From positions 3,357,345-3,421,344 of the forward strand of contig NW_004955516.1 in NCBI RefSeq assembly GCF_000276665.1: DNA of 64,000 nucleotides. Direction: 5' to 3'. This DNA comes from Chinchilla lanigera (Eukaryota; Chordata; Mammalia; Rodentia; Chinchillidae). A program made the translations under genes and the position numbers. The notes under the pieces are model-generated. The model did not search any database and was not told the DNA's origin. It saw only the letters and a program-made list of their open reading frames with translations. This document shows, one piece after another, positions 10,011 through 19,739 of the stretch (the first letter of the stretch is position 1; each line of letters opens with the position of its first letter).

Positions 10011-10452
10011 AGATCTCCTCCAAAAAACCAACAGCCAGTCCTTCCTCAATTCCTTTTTTTAATGCAGTCTGCCTACTCTGGGGGGATGGGGGTGGTCCTC
10101 TACACCCACACCCTCTACATGTGTTTCTCTTACACAGGCTTAAGATAAATACAAAATAAACACCCTGGGGGCTGGGGATTTAGCTCAGCGGCACAGAGCC
10201 TGCCTGGCAAGCGCAAGGTCGTGAGTTCGATTCCTGGTACCGGGGAAAAAAAAACAAAATAAATAAATAAATAAACACCCTGGCTCCCTTCTGAGTCACA
10301 TAGTTAACCTTCTAAACTTTTCAAATTAACACAATAAACAACATCCCAAAAAGATAAGGGCATGTCCTTTTTAACCCCAAGATGCAAAACTGCTGAGTCA
10401 CTTAGCCAAAGTTCTAAACTCCCCAAGTTAACACAATATATCAACCATAACA
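10011..10452 (-). repeat. Truncated 5' LTR of the ERVL element
   Basis: Matches the 3' LTR from about position 8660 to its end, including the internal duplication, but lacks the part equivalent to 8314-8655. It is interrupted by an ID element. Confidence 0.75.
10168..10265 (+). mobile_element. ID SINE inside the ERVL LTR
   Basis: tRNA-like body with A/B boxes, GGTACC end and A-rich tail; ATAAACACCCTGG is duplicated on both sides. Confidence 0.85.
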
Positions 10453-10535
10453 GGTACTATATGCATTTCATTATCATATTTCTTTTTAAATCTAGAACAG
10501 TGCCTACACTCTTATTTTTCTTTTCTTTCTTTCTT

Positions 10536-10672
10536 TGTTTTTTTTTTTTTGCTTTTCTGAGTCTGGCCTTGAACTTGCTATGTAGCCGAGGCTAGCCTCA
10601 AATGCATGGCGATCCTCCTGCCTCAGCCTCCCAAGTGCTCAGATTACAGGCATGCACCACCACGTCGCCCAG
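10536..10672 (-). mobile_element. B1 SINE
   Basis: Reverse B1 lacking its first third. Confidence 0.8.
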
Positions 10673-10740
10673 CAGGCATTTGGATTTCACTGGGCTCTGT
10701 CTGACAGGTTTGTTTCACCCTGAGCAGCTGCTCCTGCCCC

Positions 10741-10815
10741 CAGGACTGAGGGTGGAATTCAGGGTTTTATGAATGCTGGACAAGTGCTTCCCCACCATGC
10801 AACGTCCCCAGCCTA
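10741..10815 (-). mobile_element. Old ID-like SINE
   Basis: Reverse degenerate ID (GGAATTCAGGGTTTTATG .. CAACGTCCCCAGCC). Confidence 0.6.
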
Positions 10816-10835
10816 CAGTTATGCTTTTGTCTCGT

Positions 10836-10982
10836 CTTTTTTTTTTTTTTTGAGACAGGGTCTTGCTATGTAGTTGAGGCTGGGCTTGAGCTCACTACAT
10901 TGCTAGCCTCAAACTCATGACAATCCTCCTGCTTCAGCCTCCCAAGTGCCAGGATTGCAGGCATGTGCCACCAAACCTGGCC
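10836..10982 (-). mobile_element. B1 SINE
   Basis: Reverse B1 with T tail; TTGTCTCRTCT at both flanks. Confidence 0.88.
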
Positions 10983-11177
10983 TTGTCTCATCTATTTTTA
11001 TCTAAAAATCTCTGGATTAGACTAGCTAGATCCAAACCAGAGTCAGGTGTCTGGGGAGTCTGAACAATTCTGGGTTCCAGGGCACACTTGGGTTCACCCA
11101 CTCATCCCTTTGACAAGTTTCTCCCGGATCACAGTAGTTAGTAGTGCTAGTTCTAATGGTCAGTGATTCTAAACAAG

Positions 11178-11223
<46 letters not shown>
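11178..11223 (+). repeat. (TG)n microsatellite
   Basis: About 22 TG units with one TT interruption. Confidence 0.95.
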
Positions 11224-11225
<2 letters not shown>

Positions 11226-11494
11226 GGGGGATGGATTAAATACAATGGAACCTCTGAAAAGGCTCTAAATATAGGTTTCCTCTGAGATGAGGTCTGAAAG
11301 GACCTTAAACCATTTGTTTTTACACTGATTTTTTTTGGAAGAGTATTTGGAAACAGTAAAGGGCTGTGCGCAGAGGGGAGAAATGCTTTTAGGAGGATAA
11401 GAATGCTAACCTCTCTCAACTTGCAGGGCCAAAGAATCGTCATTGCCCTTTACTCTGAATGTGAAACCCTTCTCTCGCCAGATACCCTGCTAAG

Positions 11495-11640
11495 GAAACA
11501 GCCCTCACAACAGCTCCAGGAGAGGAGGGCTGTGGTTGTTTTCACAGGAAACTGAGGCTCTGAGACGCCACAGATCACAGTGGGAGGAGGCTCCAGAGGC
11601 GACAGGGCCAGTCACGGCCAGCAGCTCCAGCCTCTCAAGC
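11495..11640 (+). repeat. MIR-like SINE relic
   Basis: MIR core pattern: CTCACAACAGCTCCAGGAG .. ACAGGAAACTGAGGCTCTGA. Confidence 0.45.
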
Positions 11641-12200
11641 CAAGGCCCATGAGAGGAGTCCCTGAGGCCTAGTGTCGGGTCAGGTCTGCTCCCTCCCAGC
11701 ACATGCCCCTGGAAAAGAATTATGTCCTTTCCACAAAGGCAGGTGGGGGGGCCACTGAGGACATCTTGAGACCTTGCTGTTCAGTACAACAGTGAAAAAA
11801 ACTTTTTTTTAACTTTATAGAGTGGGATGGTTTCTTCTAAAACCGATGTATAAATTCAGAAAACTAGAGTTGGGCCACTGTAACTGAGGGTAGGGCAGGG
11901 ATGGTCTGAGGCTCCCGGAGCCCAGCTTAAAGTACTAAAGGTCATTTTCCAACCCCATTAGCACTTGCTGGGAGGAGTACGAGGAGTGCCGTGTTGCCTA
12001 AGGCTTTGATTTGGGTTGGCAAGAGTGGGGCACTCATTTCTGGGTTAGTCAGCCGAAGTCAAGTCCCGGATCCTAGGTCCGCCACAGCATATCACGCCAC
12101 GGGCAGGTCCATCTAAGCTGGGCATTGCCTGCTCTACCCTCCTGGCACCCCCATCCTGGCTACCAGACCTGCCCTTTATAAAGAAAGAAACATTTCACCA
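11641..12200. other. Unassigned repeat-poor DNA 3' of the phosphatase gene
   Basis: Relatively GC-rich, no repeat recognised, no credible frame. Confidence 0.4.
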
Positions 12201-12216
12201 TTCTCATTTGATGAAT

Positions 12217-12222
12217 TTTATT
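12217..12222 (-). promoter_or_regulatory. Polyadenylation signal of the DUSP21-like gene
   Basis: AATAAA on the minus strand, about 150 bases after the stop codon, giving a short 3' UTR. The transcript probably ends near 12195-12205. Position is inferred; no transcript data. Confidence 0.6.
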
Positions 12223-12374
12223 GCTTGAAGGTAAGACTTACTACATTAAAAACTCCATCCCTGGTCCCTATTCTTAGCCATCTAAGAGGTTTCCTTGGTC
12301 TTACTTGCTAACTCAAATTCGTGTTGAATCTTGCTGTAAGAGCTGGTGCCCATGTCGAGGTTAGCTGCTATGGG

Positions 12375-12944
12375 TCACATGGACATCATCAAATTGACCT
12401 CATTTTCATATATATTGGGAATCATACCCACTGGGGAATTAACCATGTATATAGTGTTGTTACTGAACAGCTTGAATTCATAATTAATAAGTTGCTCCCA
12501 AAATCCGTTGTTGGGCCGGATGATGGGGCGGCAGGCCTTGGTCCAAGTGTGGGCCTCTAGCAGAGTCATGGAGTGATATTTCATCAGGTACGCAAGGCAG
12601 AGCGCAGGCGAGCGGCTCACTCCGGCGGCGCAGTGCAGCAGTGTACGGCCCTGTTTCATTTCCACGCTGTGGATGCGATCAGCAATCGGGTCAAAAAAAT
12701 CATAGATGTATGAAGTGGGAGTATCGGACACCGGCACATATACATACTGAATGTCCTCGAAGAACGTGTTCTCCACCTCCACCGAAGCATTGATGACAGT
12801 GGTGATGTTATAGTAGGACAATATACATTGGTTACTTGCGGTCACAGCGTTACTAATGTAAAGGCTGCCGGTTATCTTGGAAAGTTCGTAGATGGTGGGC
12901 TGCCCGACAGCCTGAGATGGAAGGAGAAGTGGAATTGTTGTCAT
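12375..12944 (-). CDS. DUSP21: Dual-specificity phosphatase, DUSP21-like, intronless
   Basis: Encodes 189 residues. Atypical DUSPs of the DUSP18/DUSP21 subfamily remove phosphate from Tyr and Ser/Thr of protein substrates; DUSP21 is testis-enriched and reported in mitochondria in human. Seen: the P-loop HCAAGVSRS at residues 104-112 with nucleophile Cys105 and phosphate-binding Arg111, a candidate general acid Asp74 in PVSDTP, the DFFDPIAD block at 82-89, RPIIRPNNGFWEQLINYEFKLF at 139-160 and a C-terminus ending MMSM. The last two favour DUSP21 over DUSP18. Length matches the family (about 190). The open frame extends 14 codons further upstream but begins there with GTG; the first ATG is at 12944 and aligns with the family start. 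Its Kozak context is weak (C at -3, A at +4). No stops, frameshifts or introns. Odd: Pro113 follows SRS where human paralogs have Ala. Alternative: a DUSP18 retrocopy. Confidence 0.85.
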   Translation of the reverse strand: MTTIPLLLPSQAVGQPTIYELSKITGSLYISNAVTASNQCILSYYNITTVINASVEVENTFFEDIQYVYVPVSDTPTSYIYDFFDPIADRIHSVEMKQGRTLLHCAAGVSRSPALCLAYLMKYHSMTLLEAHTWTKACRPIIRPNNGFWEQLINYEFKLFSNNTIYMVNSPVGMIPNIYENEVNLMMSM

Positions 12945-13200
12945 CAGGGCAGCAGAACAGCAGGGCAACAGTCTCTTGCCAGCCACTTCAGGAAATCAAG
13001 CACGCTGTGAAGTGTCCTGCAGAGGTCTGGGGGTGGGGGGGAGAGGACCGGACGTTGGTCACTGACCTGTCTCTCTACTCCCTCACCTCTGGCGTCACAA
13101 TCCTCAAGTACCTAGAACTCAGGTTTCCATAACAATAGCAACTAGCTGCTGCGGGGAGGACACGCCCCTGGGCCGGAACATCAGAACACCCCCTCCTCAC
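12945..13200 (-). promoter_or_regulatory. Putative 5' UTR and promoter of the DUSP21-like gene
   Basis: Non-repetitive, GC-richer DNA directly upstream of the ATG. On the minus strand it holds a CRE-like GTGACGC core (13092-13098), two RFX X-box-like half sites, GTTTCC and AGCAAC on the plus strand (13123-13142), spaced more widely than a canonical X-box, and a GC-box-like CACGCCCC (13161-13168). CREM and RFX2 sites are typical of testis-expressed genes, so this fits, but it is inference; no TATA box is obvious. Confidence 0.4.
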
Positions 13201-13735
13201 AGTTCTTAGCTATTTTTTGCCCAAAGGCCTAATTCTTATCTTTTTCGAGGTTTTAAAGTGTTCTATTACACCATATCTATTTTATGCTTGAACGATTGGA
13301 CCACAGTGAACACAATACCTGTGAAAGCTTGTGTTGCATTACTGTTGTAGAACACTTTCCCTGCAAAATAGCAGTATCATATTTTAAGTTGGGGAACATT
13401 TGGCTCATGTGATATGCTAATCTCTATAAAACTGCACTGAGACATGGGTTTGGCAGAGCTTGGTGAGCTGGTGTGATACTTCTTTGTCGATTGTAACCAT
13501 AGAATTATGTTCCTGCTTACAAACACATCGCTGGTGGTAAGGGAACAACCTTACTATCGCTACTGTAACTGATTTATAGCCCCTTATCTATCATGGAGTT
13601 GGCCTGTAGTGGACAGCTGTGACACATTTGGCTATGTTACAATTCATTTATACATACTGCCCAAATAATTTATCACTTGATTCTACTGTATTACCTGAAA
13701 CAACAGCTCAAATTATCCCGTCTACTTTCCTTAAA
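13201..13735. other. Unassigned repeat-poor DNA 5' of the phosphatase gene
   Basis: No SINE or LTR. Contains an octamer-like ATGCTAAT followed by TATAAA (13416-13434), probably chance. Confidence 0.4.
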
Positions 13736-13736
13736 G

Positions 13737-13908
13737 GGAATGCCTATGTAATCCCAATTACTCTGGAGGCTGAGGCAGGAGGTTCACAAATTTGAGGCCA
13801 ACCTGGGTAATTTAGCAAGGTCCTGTCTCAAAATAAAAAATAAAAAGAGTTAGAGATGTAACTCTGTGGTAGAGTTCCACTGGGTTAGATCCCCACTCCC
13901 AGGGAGGG
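13737..13908 (+). mobile_element. B1-dID dimeric SINE
   Basis: B1 half, A-rich linker, then ID half (GAGATGTAACTCTGTGGTAG). Confidence 0.75.
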
Positions 13909-14460
13909 AAAAATGAAGAGGAAAATGAGGAAGAGAAGGAAGCCCACTTGCTTTGTAAAGTACAAGGCCCTTTGCGACCACCAGAGGTATCTTCTTAGTA
14001 ATATTAAGCATTTTGGAACAAGTCAGTGCTGCATCATAATTGGGCCAAAATTTTATTTTTAAAATGTTACCTGACATTTGAATTTCTTCTCAGCAAAGAT
14101 TTTTGGAGCATTTTCAGGGAAAATTAAAAAGAACTATAACCTGGAACTAACAAATTGTTTCACAGAACAGCCAGAGACTCATATCCTTCGCTTTCATTCG
14201 ATCATCACTTTGGTTTGTGTACAAATGTGTGCTGTGATTATGAACAAAGATGAAACAGACACCAGCCTGTTTCTGATGGCCAGGGAAATGATAACTTCAA
14301 AACATGGCATATTTTTCTTTTTCCCAGTTTTCATAATCAAGTAGCTTCACATTACTTAAATTGTCAATTCCTACAAACCTATCTGGAAGAAAACAGAGTG
14401 CGAACACTAAATAAATGAAGATGGCTCAATCTGGTCAAAGTTATTTAAAAGGATTTAGTC
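13909..14460. other. Unassigned
   Basis: No repeat recognised. An 88-codon frame (14078-14344) has no family features and ends in a T-rich stretch. Confidence 0.4.
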
Positions 14461-14461
14461 C

Positions 14462-14570
14462 AGAGCTAGATGCATATAGCTCAGTGGTAGTGCTTGTTTA
14501 ATATGCACAAGAACCTAAGTTTTATCCTCAGCATGAAACAATAAAAATGAATGAATGAATGAATAAATGA
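14462..14570 (+). mobile_element. Old ID-like SINE
   Basis: GCATATAGCTCAGTGGTAG .. with an (ATGA)n tail. Confidence 0.7.
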
Positions 14571-14605
14571 GTTTATGGCATCAGGAGAAACTTTATACTC
14601 TACCA

Positions 14606-14685
14606 TCCCCCCTACACCGGGAATGGAACTCACGACCTTGCACTTGCCAGGCAGGCATTGTGCCGCTGAGCTAAATCCCCAGCCC
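14606..14685 (-). mobile_element. ID SINE without an A tail
   Basis: Full reverse ID body flanked by GAAACTTTATACT at 14586-14598 and 14686-14698, but with CTACCATCCCCC where the T tail should be. Confidence 0.85.
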
Positions 14686-14929
14686 CGAAACTTTATACTG
14701 TATATTGTAGAGGCTCTAAGAGTATTAGACTCTATAGCTATTTTATAACTACACTCTTCTTAACTTTAAAAATGTAGTAAAAGTCATCAAAATAATTTCA
14801 AAACACTGTTCTCAAATAGGCATATCCAGTATGAAATAAGTTGATCTATTTATTCTTTCAGCCAAGATTTTATATGATGCTCTTTAGTCTGAGGGATGTT
14901 GGTTGTCTTAAAATTTCAGCATGGGAAAC

Positions 14930-15105
14930 CAGGTGTGGTGATTCATCCCTGTAAACCTAGCACTTAGGAGGCTGAGGCAGGAGGATCCTAAGTTCAAGGC
15001 CACCCTGATCACAGAATGAAAAATAAAAAGGGTTAGGGATATCTCTTAGTGGTAGAGCCATTACCTAGAATGTGTGAGACCCTGTATTCAATCTCCAGCC
15101 TCCCC
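14930..15105 (+). mobile_element. B1-dID dimeric SINE
   Basis: B1 half then ID half (GGATATCTCTTAGTGGTAG). Confidence 0.75.
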
Positions 15106-15142
15106 CTACTCCAAAGCACATGAAAGAGAGAGATTCAGAATC

Positions 15143-15215
15143 ATGGAAAGCACTTGGGAAGCTGAGGCAGGAGAATTGCAAGCTTGGCTTAGAGTGAGAC
15201 CTTGTCTCAAAAGGA
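15143..15215 (+). mobile_element. Partial B1 SINE
   Basis: GCACTTGGGAAGCTGAGG .. GAGACCTTGTCTC only; middle deleted. Confidence 0.7.
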
Positions 15216-15479
15216 CAAGAGGAAAATTATGGGGCATTTCCTGGGTGGATAAGGAGTTGACATTTCTTCCCTCTGTGTTTGGAAATGGGTCACTTTCAGT
15301 CTCCCATTCATCTCTATTTCTCTTTGTTATTCAGTATAGAAAAAGTATAAGGGACTTTCCCAAGAACATCCCTGCTTTCCACCACTGGGAGAAGATCCTG
15401 GTGTTAAAAACTAGCTAATATTTAAATTTCTCAATTCAGTAGTCAAGGCCCTTTCCTACCTGACCTAAACCAGCCTTTT

Positions 15480-15850
15480 CAATTGCATTTATTCATTCAT
15501 CAGGTTTTTATTAAAAATCTATTGTGTATTAGACATTTTCACCTAATACAAATTCTCAGTTCTGACCAAACAAATAAAATATTCTTGGTAAATACAAAAC
15601 GCACATTCCTGCCTCCTGACCTGGGCCACACCATTCCTCCCTTAAGAAACCTTTTCCTCTTGGCTTTCTGAATCTCATCTGAGCTTCAAAAGTCGGTTTG
15701 ATCACTTTAGAAAGAGGATCCACTGAGCATCCTAGGATGTTGGATACTATCCTAACATGGTGTAGATCCAACGCAGCACAGGCCTTGATTTCTGAGAGCT
15801 TACAGTTTGGTCAGAGAGGCAATAATCACGGAAGAGTCCAGAAAAAAAGG
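15480..15850 (-). repeat. L2 relics
   Basis: Reversed L2 3' end: ATTTATTCATTCATCAGG, CTGAATCTCATCTGAGC, GAGAGCTTACAGTTTGGTCA. Confidence 0.5.
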
Positions 15851-15954
15851 GCAAGTCATTGTTCTATGTGTGTGTTTGCAGGACTAGCGTAGTAGGAGAT
15901 GTCATGGAGGATTTCACAGAAAACATGACCCGGGACAAAGCTTTCTGTTTCTTT

Positions 15955-16655
15955 ACTATTTATTGTTTATTCTGCCAAAATTTTTGTTTTGAAAAAAAGC
16001 GAACCTACAGAAAAACTGCAAGAACAGAAGAACGAACACCTGTTTACTCTTCACCTATAATTTATCTATTGTTAACGCTTCACCACATTTGCTTTATCTG
16101 TTTAGATATACACACACACACACATTTCTTTGTTTGCTTTTCTGTCTGATGACAAACCACTGGGCATTTATTGCAGATATAACAAGTCCTTCAGTATGTA
16201 TCTCCTAAGAGCGACGACACTGTCTTACATAATCACAATACAAGGACTATATTCGGTAAATTTAGCATTGGTCTCATATTACTATCTAGTACGTAATCCA
16301 TATTCAAATTTGACCACATCTCTCACTAATATTATTTATACTTTCTTTCAATCCAAGATCAAATCAAGGATTATACACTGCACTGATAATTGTGCTTCTT
16401 TAGCATCTTTTATTTGGAACAATTCCTGAGCCTTTTGTTTTGTTCTGTTCTTTTCAACGCTGGCATTTTGTAAGAGTTCAGGCCTGGTTTGCAGAGCATT
16501 TTTCAGTTTGTTTAATTTTTCCCTCAGGATTAGGTTCAGGTGAAATATTTTTGGCAAAAATTTTACCAGAATGTGTGATTCTCGGTACATCACATCAGGG
16601 GGTTTATCTTATCTGCTTGTCCCTTAATGAAGATGATAATTTTGACCACTTGGTT
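15955..16655 (-). repeat. L1M 3' UTR relic
   Basis: Same family as 7945-8308 and longer: GTATCTCCTAAGAGCGACG, CCATATTCAAATTTGACCAC, TCACATCAGGGGG, TTTTGACCACTTGGTTAAA. Includes a short (CA)n. Confidence 0.75.
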
Positions 16656-16755
16656 AAAATGATGCTATGGTTTGAGTATGATTTAAGTGTGTCCCCCAAG
16701 CCTTCATGCACTGAAACTTAATGCCCCTTGTGAAGTATTAAGAAAGTGGAGCATT

Positions 16756-16935
16756 ACCAGGCATGGTGCAAATGTCTGTAGTCCGAGCACTCAGGAGGCT
16801 GAGGCAGGAAGAGCACTATAAATTCAAGGTCAGCCTGGGCTACTAAGTGAGTTCAAGGCCAACGTGAACTGCATAATGAAACCCTGTCTCAAAAACACCA
16901 AAAAAAGAATGAAGAAGAAAAAGAAAAAAAAAAAA
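16756..16935 (+). mobile_element. B1 SINE in a MaLR LTR
   Basis: B1 with internal duplication and mixed A/G tail; TGGARCATT on both sides. Confidence 0.88.
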
Positions 16936-16937
16936 TG

Positions 16938-17105
16938 GAACATTGCGGCCCACACCTGGCAGGCCGAGGTAGGAGGATAGCAAGTTCAAGCCCAGTGTGG
17001 GTAATTTAGTGACTTAGCAAGATCCTGTCACAAAAATGTAAAAAAAGGGGAGTTGGGGATGTAGCTTAGTGTGAAGGCCCTGGGTTCAATCCCCAGCCCT
17101 GCTGG
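16938..17105 (+). mobile_element. B1-dID dimeric SINE
   Basis: Degenerate B1 half then ID half (GGGGATGTAGCTTAGTG .. CAATCCCCAGCCC). Confidence 0.7.
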
Positions 17106-17479
17106 AAGCCACGGGGGGCGGGGCAGGAATGTTAACATGACTATGGTGCTTAGAGTGGTTGGGATTAGATAGGATCATGAAGGTGGAGCCCTCATGAATG
17201 AACCCTGGCCATTTGATAAGAAGAGGGAGAGATCAGAAGGGTCACACATACAGGTGTATACTCCCTGTTTCTTGCTATGTCATGCACTGCATCCCTTGAC
17301 TTTGCCCCTCCAGAACCATGAGCACAAATTAACCTGTTTTCTTTACGTTATTCAGTCTGTTGTATTGGGTTATCAGCATCAGAAATGGGCTAGTGTAGTT
17401 GACATTGGCTAGGCTTTTCCATCGTAAAGGCAAGTTTTCTTCTTTGCCTTTTTTAGGGTTTTTTGTTTTGTTTTCTTTG

Positions 17480-17510
<31 letters not shown>

Positions 17511-17626
17511 GAGACAAGGTCTCTCTATGCAGTTCAGGCTGGCCTTGAGTTCACTTTGTAGCCCAGGCTGGCCTCGAACTCTCAAGGATTCTCCTGCATC
17601 AGCCTCCCCAGTGCTGGGATTACACT
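17480..17626 (-). mobile_element. B1 SINE
   Basis: Reverse B1 with a 32-T tail. Confidence 0.9.
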
Positions 17627-17793
17627 GTAATCAATAAGGAAAACCCAGGGTAATACATTGAGTTTGTGGCACTATCTCTGGAACAGGACTTTAAGGGATA
17701 AATAGGCCTTTCTGGGCAGACAAAGAGAGGGAAACTATAAACAGAAAGGGAAGTAAATACAAAGGTGCAAAGGTCTGAAATAGTCTCAGGCAG

Positions 17794-18276
17794 TACTATG
17801 GTTTAGATAGGTGTCCCCTACAGGTCATGCGTAAAAGAATTGGTCCCCAGCCTATGGTACTCCCGGGAGGTGGTGGAAACTTTAAGAGGTGGGGCCTAGT
17901 GAAAAGTTTTTGGTTGCTGGGGGCATGCCTTTGAAAGAGATATGGAGTCCCCACTGTTTCTCCTTTCTCCTCTTTCTGTTTTTTGCTTCCTGGCCACCCA
18001 GAAGTGAGTGACTTGCTCCACCACATACTCTCCGCCATGATGTGCTGTCTAGCTACAGGGCCCAAGCAATGGGGCTAATCAGTGAGTGACTGAAAGCTCT
18101 GGAATCTTGAACTGGGAAATATTTTTTTGTTTTTTTTCCGGTACTGGGAATTGAACTCATGACCTCGCACTTGCCAGGCAGGCGCTGTGCTGCTGAGCTA
18201 AATCCCCAGCTCCCTTTCCTCTTTTTAAATTGATTTATTTCAAGCATTTATTACAGTGTCAGGAAACTGTCTAAGA
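17794..18276 (+). repeat. MaLR LTR inserted in an L2 relic
   Basis: Begins TACTATGGTTTAGATAGG, has GGTGGGGCC and TGCTTCCTGGCC blocks, and ends TTTATTACAGTGTCAGGAAACTG. L2 sequence flanks both sides. An ID lies at 18117-18212. Confidence 0.65.
18117..18212 (-). mobile_element. ID SINE
   Basis: Reverse ID with a short T tail inside the LTR. Confidence 0.88.
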
Positions 18277-18696
18277 TTGGAGGGCAGAGAACAACTCAGA
18301 ATTACTATAATATATAAAAGTAAGGTAGGAGAAGAGGTGAGTAAATTGGCTAGAAATCCCACACAGCACAGGAGCAGGATAGGGTCTTAAGCTAGATCTT
18401 GTAGGTCATGGTGACATACTGGAAAATTTTATGTGGGGAAATGTCATCATCAGAATGGATTTTTAGGAAGTTCACAGCTAAGTTGATGGATTTGTGGAGG
18501 GGAGAGGCCAGGTGGAGAGAAGGGCAGTGATAGTCTAGGTAAGCAGTGATACATCTGTTATAGACTTTCCTGGGGAAGCTGGATCAAATCCAAATATATT
18601 TCCTCTCCTCAAGTATGCACATAGACCATGCCACTCAAGAGGATAGAATGCCAAACTTCTATGGATCAGAGAGTTGGGGAAGACAGGGAAGACAGC

Positions 18697-18768
18697 TAAG
18701 GGCTGCATAGTGAGTTCAAGTCCAGCCTGAGCTGCATAGTGACACCCTGTCTCAAAAATAAAAATAAA
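18697..18768 (+). mobile_element. 3' half of a B1
   Basis: GAGTTCAAGTCCAGCCTGAG .. ACACCCTGTCTC with A-rich tail. Confidence 0.7.
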
Positions 18769-18900
18769 CATTATGTAATATAACAGCCATTGTCAATATC
18801 CTATCACCATGTTTTGAAATTCTGTATCATTTTTATTGCTCTTCATGCTGTTTTGTTCATGTATTTGTTTTTGTTATTTTGGTTTTTTTTAAAATGACAT
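18769..18900 (+). repeat. LINE-like 3' end, copy 2
   Basis: ATTATGTAATATAACAGCCA .. GTTTTGAAATTCTGTATC; see copy 1. Confidence 0.55.
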
Positions 18901-19005
18901 ATAAAATTTATATGTATATATAAGGATAGCCGGAATAGGTGTATTGCTGATGTCTGTGGTTTATTGAAAGGAACAATTTTCTCTTTTCTTGACCATTTTT
19001 TTTTC

Positions 19006-19155
19006 TTTTTGTCTTTTTGAGACAGGGTCTCACTGTGCAGTTCAGGCTGGCCTTGAGCTCACTTTGTAGCCCAGGCTGGTCTCGAACTCTCAATGATCCT
19101 CCGGCCTCAGCCTCCCGAGTGCTGAAATTACAGGCGTGCGCCACCACGCCCAGCT
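19006..19155 (-). mobile_element. B1 SINE
   Basis: Reverse B1, well preserved, TTCTTGACCATTTT-type target duplication. Confidence 0.92.
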
Positions 19156-19288
19156 TCTTGACCAATTTTGCATGCTTAACTTTAGTAATCAGAATGACTG
19201 ATCTGAAAACAGCAATATACAGTATAAGAACCATTGTTGAACTCCTACCGTCTTGTATGGTGAAGCTCTGCGTCGTTTCCAATATTGT

Positions 19289-19312
19289 TTTTTGTTTGTT
19301 TGTTTGTTTGTT
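19289..19312 (+). repeat. (GTTT)n microsatellite
   Basis: About five GTTT units. Confidence 0.8.
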
Positions 19313-19387
19313 TTTTATTTGTCTGTCTTTGATCAATCTTACATTCTTATGTCTGGTGGACTGAGCAACTTGGTTGAAGATAACGGC

Positions 19388-19530
19388 ATGTAATGTAGCA
19401 ACCACTGTAAATTCCTATCATTCTATTTTGAGGTCATGTATCATTTTTGTTGTTTCTGTTGTTTTGATTTTGTCTTCATTGTTGTTTTGTCAGTTTTTAC
19501 ATTTTTAAAATAAAAAAATAAAAAGGTACA
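19388..19530 (+). repeat. LINE-like 3' end, copy 3
   Basis: ATGTAATGTAGCAACCACTG .. GTTTTGATTTTGTC .. AAAATAAAAAAATAAAA. Confidence 0.6.
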
Positions 19531-19739
19531 TTTTTGTACATTTGAAATATATATAAGTAAATTTACAGTTTACATATGAGTAGCTATTGCATATATGCAT
19601 ATATTGTATATATTAAATATCTATATCTGAATCTTATTTATGGAAATATTAGGTATCTAAAGAAGCCCTAGGTATATAGTAAGAATTCAGTAATGTTAAA
19701 TTTGTTTTTCATTATAGGTTTTAACTTTAATCTGTATGA

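Larger units (their letters stand above)
8314..10452 (-). mobile_element. ERVL (class III) endogenous retrovirus, internally deleted
   Basis: Flanked by the 5-bp duplication GGTAC at 8309-8313 and 10453-10457. In viral sense (minus strand) it has a truncated 5' LTR, the end of pol (integrase tail then dUTPase), a purine tract and a full 3' LTR. No gag, RT or env-like region remains. It sits inside an L1 relic that resumes on the other side (7945-8308 and 10458-10510), so the insertion point is clear. A dUTPase after integrase and no env are typical of ERVL. Confidence 0.85.
16663..17410 (+). repeat. MST/MLT1-like MaLR LTR split by SINEs
   Basis: Begins TGCTATGGTTTGAGTATG with TGTCCCCCAAGC and resumes at about 17150 with GGTGGAGCCCTCATGAATG and the CCAGAACCATGAGCA end block. 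B1 units occupy 16756-17105. Confidence 0.7.
17640..18550 (+). repeat. L2 relic split by a MaLR LTR
   Basis: L2-like at 17640-17793 (CCTTTCTGGGCAG .. AGGTGCAAAGGTCTG) and 18277-18550 (TAGATCTTGTAGGTCATGG .. GATAGTCTAGGTAAGCAGTG). Confidence 0.5.

Noticed and set aside
12945..12986. N-terminal extension of the phosphatase (14 codons)
   Set aside because: Begins with GTG rather than ATG and is absent from the family; the ATG at 12944 fits length and alignment.
13355..13440. snRNA-like words (AATAGCAGTATCATA, octamer-like ATGCTAAT, TATAAA)
   Set aside because: The order and spacing do not match U2, U4 or another snRNA gene, and no conserved body follows.
14078..14344. 88-codon plus-strand frame near the phosphatase gene
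   Set aside because: No family resemblance, mixed composition, ends in a poly-Phe-like T tract.
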